DNA from: Pseudomonas segetis
GTDB taxonomy: Bacteria; Pseudomonadota; Gammaproteobacteria; Pseudomonadales; Pseudomonadaceae
DNA: 64,000 nt
Assembly: GCF_900188155.1 (NCBI RefSeq)
Contig: NZ_FZOG01000001.1
Span: forward strand, 248,001-312,000
Direction: 5' to 3'
The notes beneath the pieces are model-generated. The model did no database searches and was not told the origin of the DNA. It saw only the letters and a program-made list of their open reading frames with translations. Below, one piece after another: positions 59,593 to 64,000 of the stretch. Made by a program: the position numbers and the translations under genes. Every line of letters begins with the position of its first letter. Position 1 is the stretch's first letter.

Positions 59593-59607
59593 AAAACAGC
59601 ACTCATA

Positions 59608-59636
59608 ACGGGCAGGGTTTGCGTGGGCTTGCCCGT
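59608..59636 (+). terminator. Hairpin downstream of recJ
   Basis: ACGGGCA (59608-59614) and TGCCCGT (59630-59636) form a 7-bp stem 15 bases past the recJ stop, without a T-run. The rest of the 240-base gap has no convincing gene. Confidence 0.5.
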
Positions 59637-59832
59637 CGAGCGCGGATACTGGCTGCCGCAGGCATCGCCATTGGCCTGTTCGCAACAGGCTCAGTTGCAT
59701 GGGGGCAGGCTCAGGCCCAGCAATATTTCGATGCACTCTGTTGGTAGGCTCTGCGCAACTGATGCGTTTAAATCCGGTCAATTTAGTTAGACCTGAGATT
59801 TCAACGCCTTCAGATAATGCGCGGAGAATGCA

Positions 59833-60594
59833 ATGAACACACGTGGACTGCTCGACCAGTTACTCAAATCCGGCCAAGACCTGATGCAGCAAAAATCATC
59901 AGGCCAGCAGGGCGCTGCCAATAACCCTGGCTCAAGCTCCGGTGGCGGTGGCTTGGGCGATGTGTTGGGCAGTGTCTTGGGCAAGTCTGGCTCATCTGGC
60001 GGTTTGGGTAGCTTGCTCTCTGGCGCCGGTGGCGGTGCGCTGGCTGCTGGGGCAATGGGGTTGTTGCTGGGCAATAAGAAGGCCCGCAAGTTTGGTGGCA
60101 AGGCGCTCACATATGGCGGCTTGGCTGCCTTGGGGGTTATTGCCTACAAGGCATACGGCAACTGGCAGTCCCAGCAGGCGGGTAATGTTCGGCATGAACC
60201 GCAAACCATCGATCGTCTGCCCGCTCCGGAAGCGGAGATTCACAGCCAGGGCATTCTCAAGGCGTTAGTGGCGGCAGCCAAGGCCGATGGTCATGTCGAT
60301 GCCCGCGAACGTCAATTGATTGAAGGCGAACTCAGCAAGCTGGCGGATGATCAGTCATTGCAGCGTTGGCTAGAGGCCGAGTTGAACAAGCCTCTGGACC
60401 CGGCTGATGTCGCCCGTGCTGCCACCACGGCTGAAATGGCGGCGGAAATGTATATCGCCAGTGTGTTGATGGTCGATGAAGAGCATTTTATGGAGCGCGC
60501 ATACCTTGAGGAATTAGCGCGTCAACTCAAGCTTGATCCTGCATTGAAGCAGGAACTGGAAGCACAGGTCAGGGCGGAGCTCACTCCAGCCTAA
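59833..60594 (+). CDS. DUF533 / TerB-like protein, paralogue 1
   Basis: A 253-residue DUF533 family (YebE-like) protein. MNTRGLLDQLLKSGQDLMQQ opens it; a Gly/Ser-rich segment (about 25-70) is followed by a hydrophobic stretch (GALAAGAMGLLLGN) and a C-terminal TerB-like helical domain (about 140-245) with ILKALVAAAKADGHVDARER, AEMAAEMYIASVLMVDEE and YLEELARQL. TerB domains are implicated in metal/stress sensing, but the function of DUF533 is unknown. The ATG at 59833 has GGAG upstream. A close paralogue lies at 61474. Confidence 0.88.
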   Translation: MNTRGLLDQLLKSGQDLMQQKSSGQQGAANNPGSSSGGGGLGDVLGSVLGKSGSSGGLGSLLSGAGGGALAAGAMGLLLGNKKARKFGGKALTYGGLAALGVIAYKAYGNWQSQQAGNVRHEPQTIDRLPAPEAEIHSQGILKALVAAAKADGHVDARERQLIEGELSKLADDQSLQRWLEAELNKPLDPADVARAATTAEMAAEMYIASVLMVDEEHFMERAYLEELARQLKLDPALKQELEAQVRAELTPA

Positions 60595-60624
60595 GTCGCT
60601 TCAGACATCTTTGACCTTTTAGCT

Positions 60625-60660
60625 AAAAGGCTGGCGCACCTGGGTGTTCCAGCCTTTTTT
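60625..60660 (+). terminator. Terminator after DUF533 paralogue 1
   Basis: AAAAGGCTGG (60625-60634), a 14-base loop and CCAGCCTTTTTT: a strong stem with a T-run, also just past the convergent AhpD-like stop. Confidence 0.85.
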
Positions 60661-60679
60661 ATGACGCCAGGCTCGCAGT

Positions 60680-61276
60680 TCAGGGCTTCGGGCTTGGGGC
60701 TTTCTCGGGCTCACTGGGGCCATCGGTGAGGTAGGAGGTTTTACCCTGGGCCAGGAACAGGCGCGACCACAGGCTCATCAGGAGCGCGCAGTTGGTGAGT
60801 TCTTCTTTCTCTACCGCGCTGTAGCCGACCTTGTCGAGTTGGGCGTATGCCTCGGGCATGGCGGCGTTATCCACCTTGGCCAGGGCCTCGGCATATGCAA
60901 GCGCTGCGCGCTCTTTGGCGCTGAACAGCTCGCTGCTGCGCCACGTGGAAATTGCATAGACCTTGGCAGGCGAGATCCCAGACTCCAGCGCATCGCGAGT
61001 ATGAAACACATTGCAGTAATTGCAGTTGTCTATCTGGCCAACGCGCAAGCGCACCATTTCCGCGATCTGCGGCTCTAGTTTCAGTTTTTTATTGAATGAA
61101 CCGTAGGCCTTGGCCCACTGCGTGGGCAGGTCCAGGTAGTTGGACTCGTTGCTGGACAGGCGAGTGGTCTTGAAAGTGATATCGCCAAAATTCTGATTGA
61201 TGATATCCGCAGCACCAGCGTTGGCTGTGACAATTGTCAAAAGGCAGGCGGCCAGTGTGATTGTCTTGCTTTTCAT
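60680..61276 (-). CDS. Exported AhpD-like (carboxymuconolactone decarboxylase fold) protein
   Basis: A 198-residue protein. MKSKTITLAACLLTIVTANAGA is a signal peptide, unusual for this family. The mature part has an AhpD/CMD fold with VGQIDNCNYCNVFH: the redox pair C85 and C88 plus H92, as in AhpD-type peroxidase adaptors. SAKERAALAYAEALAKV is also typical of CMD proteins. The frame is open to 61309, but the ATG at 61276 has AGGA upstream and begins the signal peptide. It probably acts as a periplasmic thiol peroxidase or reductase (inference). Lies between the two DUF533 paralogues. Confidence 0.85.
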   Translation of the reverse strand: MKSKTITLAACLLTIVTANAGAADIINQNFGDITFKTTRLSSNESNYLDLPTQWAKAYGSFNKKLKLEPQIAEMVRLRVGQIDNCNYCNVFHTRDALESGISPAKVYAISTWRSSELFSAKERAALAYAEALAKVDNAAMPEAYAQLDKVGYSAVEKEELTNCALLMSLWSRLFLAQGKTSYLTDGPSEPEKAPSPKP

Positions 61277-61473
61277 TCTGCACAGTTCCTTTGTTTTAAT
61301 TATCCGCATAGCGCCAATGCGCTAATTTCCATGATGCGCCGGCAATGGTACGTACGACTGCCCACAAGTTCCAGACGAAGCTGTGCTCGCAGGTTTAATC
61401 GCTGGTGTGGGGCCAGGCACTGGTCTATGGTTTATTTCCCAGAATCGGGTGTATCAACGCAATGGAGGCATCA

Positions 61474-62241
61474 ATGAACACTAGCGGTTTACTTGAACAG
61501 TTATTACGCGCTGGGTTGTCTGGGCAAGGAGGCTCAAGCCGAAGCGCAGGCGGCATGGCCGGTGGTCTTGGCGGTGCATTGGGTGGTGCGCTTGGCGGCC
61601 TGTTGGGCGGGGCGGGCGGTACCAATGCCGGAGCAGGTGGTCTCGGGGATTTACTCGGTGGTCTATTGGGTTCTGGAGGGCAGAGCCCGCAAGCTGGCCA
61701 GTCCCGAGGCAGTACCACGAATAATACTGGCGGTATTGGCATGAGCGGCTTGGCCACCCTCGGTATGCTGGCCTATCAGGCCTATAGCGCCTGGCAAAAA
61801 AACCAGGCACAAAATACTCAGGCTCCGGCGACCCGTTCGGCTGCAATGGCGATGCCTCAGACTGTCGACATGCTTGTCGGTCCGGAGGTTGAAGAACATA
61901 GCCATGGGATATTGCGTGCGCTGATTGCCGCGTCCAAGGCCGACGGACGAGTGGATGAGCAAGAGAAAAAGCTTATCTACGGGGAAATAGCCAAGCTGAC
62001 CTCCGACCCCGAGTTGCAGGACTGGTTGGATCGCGAAGTGCGCAGCCCACTGGATGCCGCCGTCGTTGCCCAGGCCGCCAATAGTCCTGAAATGGCGGCT
62101 GAAATGTACCTTGCCAGTGCCATGTTGATTGGCCAGCAAGAGGGTGGTGAGCGTGAGTACCTCAACCAACTGGCCGCCCAGCTACAGCTGGAGCCAGGCT
62201 TGCAGGCACAGCTTGAGGCACACGCCCGGCCACAGGGCTGA
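61474..62241 (+). CDS. DUF533 / TerB-like protein, paralogue 2
   Basis: A 255-residue paralogue of the protein at 59833, sharing MNTSGLLEQLLRAG, a Gly-rich low-complexity region (GGALGGALGGLLGGAGG, about 27-75), a short hydrophobic segment (GLATLGMLAYQAY) and the TerB-like domain (ILRALIAASKADGRVDEQEK, SPEMAAEMYLASAMLI). The ATG at 61474 has GGAGG five bases upstream; an earlier ATG at 61462 overlaps that ribosome-binding site. The copy probably arose by duplication. Function unknown. Confidence 0.88.
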   Translation: MNTSGLLEQLLRAGLSGQGGSSRSAGGMAGGLGGALGGALGGLLGGAGGTNAGAGGLGDLLGGLLGSGGQSPQAGQSRGSTTNNTGGIGMSGLATLGMLAYQAYSAWQKNQAQNTQAPATRSAAMAMPQTVDMLVGPEVEEHSHGILRALIAASKADGRVDEQEKKLIYGEIAKLTSDPELQDWLDREVRSPLDAAVVAQAANSPEMAAEMYLASAMLIGQQEGGEREYLNQLAAQLQLEPGLQAQLEAHARPQG

Positions 62242-62258
62242 TCAATCGCGGGAAATGA

Positions 62259-62289
62259 CTTCGCCAACTGTGCTGTGCAGTTGGCGAAG
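62259..62289 (+). terminator. Perfect 12-bp hairpin after DUF533 paralogue 2
   Basis: CTTCGCCAACTG, loop TGCTGTG, CAGTTGGCGAAG, no T-run. Probable transcript end between the DUF533 and GMC genes. Confidence 0.6.
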
Positions 62290-62383
62290 CCATGAAGTAC
62301 TCCGACCAATAGATTATTTCTGTTGGCAGCCTTGAGCGGCTAGGCTGGCCGCGAGCATATAAAAACAACAAAGCGAGGCGTCA

Positions 62384-64000
62384 ATGCAGAAAATTCTGGA
62401 GAGCTACGACTATCTGATCGTCGGTGCTGGCCCTGCCGGGTGCTTGCTGGCTAACCGCTTGTCTGCGGATCCGAGTGTCCAGGTGCTGCTGCTTGAGGCA
62501 GGAGGGCGCGATAACTATCCATGGATTCATATCCCGGTGGGTTATCTTTATTGCATTGGCAACCCGCGTACGGACTGGTGCTATGACACCGTTGCCGAGC
62601 CCGGGCTCAATGGGCGTTCCCTGAAATACCCGCGAGGGCGCGTGCTGGGCGGCAGTTCTTCAATCAATGGCATGATTTACATGCGCGGCCAGCGCCAGGA
62701 CTACGATGGCTGGGCGGCGGCGGGTAACCAGGGCTGGGCCTGGAATGATGTCTTGCCCATCTTCAAGCGCAGTGAAAACCACTATGGCGGCGAGAGCGCC
62801 TTGCATGGCGGCCAGGGGGAATGGCGAGTCGAGCAGCAGCGCTTGAAATGGGATGTACTGGAGTCGTTCAGGCAGGCTGCCGCACAAACCGGGATCGCCA
62901 GTGTCGAGGACTTCAATGGTGGCGATAACGAAGGCTGTAGCTACTTCCAGGTTAACCAGCGCCGTGGCGTGCGCTGGAATGCCTCGAAAGCATTCTTGCG
63001 AGGCATTGAGCAGCGCAGCAACTTGCACATAGTGACCGGCGCCGATGTCCAGCGGGTGATCTTGGCGGAGGGGCGTGCCCAGGGTTTGAACGTGCATTTG
63101 CAAGGCCGTGAGCACAGTATCAAGGCGCGTCGGGAAGTGATCCTCTGTGCCGGGGCCATTGGTTCGCCGGCGTTGTTGCAGCGCTCCGGTATAGGTCCGC
63201 GTCCGTTATTGACGCGCCTGGGTATCGCCGTCCAGCACGAGCTGGCCGGTGTTGGCCAGAACCTGCAGGACCATCTGCAACTACGCCTTGTCTATAAAGT
63301 CAGCGGGGTTAGAACCCTTAATCAGATAGCCTCTAAACTGACGGGCAAGATGGCCATGGGGCTTGAGTATTTGCTCAAGCGTAGTGGACCGCTGGCGATG
63401 GCTCCAAGTCAGTTGGGAGCATTCGCCCGTTCCAGTGACGAGCAAACCAGCGCCAACTTGCAGTATCACGTTCAACCCCTGTCACTCGAGCGTTTCGGTG
63501 AACCGCTGCACGACTTCCCGGCGTTTACCGCCTCTGTGTGTAATTTGCGCCCTTTTAGTCGCGGCAAGGTCGAGATCAATTCGCTCGACAGCACGGCGAT
63601 GCCATTGATCCAGCCTAATTACCTGAGCGATGAGCGCGACTTGCAAGTGGCTGCAGAGGCTATTCGCTTGACGCGCAGGATTGTTGCCGCCCCTGCGTTG
63701 GCAGCCTTCAGGCCGGAGGAATACAAGCCCGGCCCGAGTTATCAGACTGAGCAGGACCTGTACCGCGCCGCAGCTGAAATAGGCACCACCATTTTTCATC
63801 CGGTCGGCACCTGCAAGATGGGTCAAGGCACCGATGCGGTGGTTGATGACCGCCTGTGTGTGCACGGAATTGCCGGGTTGAGGGTCGCCGATGCCTCGAT
63901 CATGCCCAGCATCGTTTCGGGCAATACCTGCTCGCCAGTGCTGATGATTGCCGAGAAAGCGGCGCAAATGATCATGCAGGTCAATTCAACAGCTATGGTT
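62384..64000 (+). CDS. GMC-family FAD-dependent oxidoreductase (C-terminus beyond window)
   Basis: At least 539 residues of a glucose-methanol-choline oxidoreductase, such as choline or alcohol dehydrogenase. FAD-binding YLIVGAGPAGCLLANRLS at the N-terminus, LLLEAGG, GRVLGGSSSINGMIYMRG (GMC signature 1), GAIGSPALLQRSGIGP (signature 2), and the active-site region HPVGTCKMG with the C-terminal VADASIMPSIVSGNTCSPV. The frame is still open at base 64000, close to the expected end. The ATG at 62384 has GAGG upstream. The substrate cannot be told; no neighbours indicate a pathway. Confidence 0.93.
   Translation, partial: MQKILESYDYLIVGAGPAGCLLANRLSADPSVQVLLLEAGGRDNYPWIHIPVGYLYCIGNPRTDWCYDTVAEPGLNGRSLKYPRGRVLGGSSSINGMIYMRGQRQDYDGWAAAGNQGWAWNDVLPIFKRSENHYGGESALHGGQGEWRVEQQRLKWDVLESFRQAAAQTGIASVEDFNGGDNEGCSYFQVNQRRGVRWNASKAFLRGIEQRSNLHIVTGADVQRVILAEGRAQGLNVHLQGREHSIKARREVILCAGAIGSPALLQRSGIGPRPLLTRLGIAVQHELAGVGQNLQDHLQLRLVYKVSGVRTLNQIASKLTGKMAMGLEYLLKRSGPLAMAPSQLGAFARSSDEQTSANLQYHVQPLSLERFGEPLHDFPAFTASVCNLRPFSRGKVEINSLDSTAMPLIQPNYLSDERDLQVAAEAIRLTRRIVAAPALAAFRPEEYKPGPSYQTEQDLYRAAAEIGTTIFHPVGTCKMGQGTDAVVDDRLCVHGIAGLRVADASIMPSIVSGNTCSPVLMIAEKAAQMIMQVNSTAMV

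Noticed and set aside
59619..59747. A 42-codon frame after recJ with a signal-peptide-like stretch (ILAAAGIAIGLFATGSVAWG)
   Set aside because: It starts at TTG without a ribosome-binding site, overlaps the recJ hairpin and ends abruptly after the hydrophobic segment. It may be a remnant, but the support is too weak for a gene.

Overview
The window is a 64 kb piece of chromosome that I place in the genus Pseudomonas (Gammaproteobacteria). The evidence is core gene content and order: xseA, guaB-guaA, cumA-tadA, mltF, purL, the gamma carbonic anhydrase/purT block, ffh-rpsP-rimM-trmD-rplS, xerD-dsbC-hom-thrC and recJ follow each other as I remember them from Pseudomonas genomes. Codon use is GC-rich, and predicted lengths match the Pseudomonas family members I know (GuaB 489, PurL 1298, PurT 393, XerD 298, Hom 434 residues). 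No rRNA, tRNA, CRISPR array, prophage or insertion-sequence transposase was seen.

Layout. 0-9 kb: a truncated LysR gene and xseA, a zinc-ribbon protein, a DUF502 membrane protein, a stand-alone glucosylglycerol-phosphate phosphatase homologue, an SF1 helicase and a Fur-box TonB siderophore receptor. 9-21 kb: purine genes (guaB, guaA, purL) with a ketopantoate-reductase-like gene, the Tat-exported multicopper oxidase cumA, tadA and mltF. 21-29 kb: small housekeeping genes (NIF3-like, L,D-transpeptidase, two Nudix hydrolases, gamma carbonic anhydrase, DUF1289, purT, SGNH hydrolase, CorC-type transporter, cytochrome c assembly protein). 29-40 kb: ffh, the ribosomal operon rpsP-rimM-trmD-rplS, a thioesterase, a CPA antiporter, xerD, dsbC, hom and thrC. 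40-58 kb is an accessory catabolic stretch between thrC and recJ: a GH13_18 sugar phosphorylase; an AtoE-type transporter with a divergent IclR regulator; a decayed MocR-type aminotransferase gene; an ABC polyamine-type importer with an amidase and a divergent LysR gene; a secreted nuclease; yaeQ; and a 5-oxoproline operon (NRAMP-like transporter, D-glutamate-cyclase-family protein, pxpC, pxpB, pxpA) with a divergent MarR-like gene. 58-64 kb: recJ, two DUF533 paralogues flanking an exported AhpD-like protein, and a truncated GMC oxidoreductase gene.

Functional links. Three catabolic modules (AtoE/IclR, ABC-amidase/LysR, pxp/MarR) share one design, a transport or degradation operon divergent from its likely regulator, and each divergent gap holds a clear palindrome; the IclR gap holds three copies of one 17-bp site. 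The pxp operon suggests a D-glutamate to 5-oxoproline to L-glutamate route with its own transporter. The phosphatase at 3.4 kb and the GH13_18 enzyme at 40 kb may both belong to glucosylglycerol or sucrose metabolism, but no synthase is present in the window.

Non-coding structure. A dispersed MITE-like repeat, with termini close to GGGCCTCTGAAAAAC, occurs as five variants between genes. cumA has a structured leader in which the ribosome-binding site is paired. No complete new defence or secretion system was found. The most promising leads are the repeat family, the IclR operator array, the NRAMP-fold transporter that lacks metal-binding motifs, and the cumA leader.
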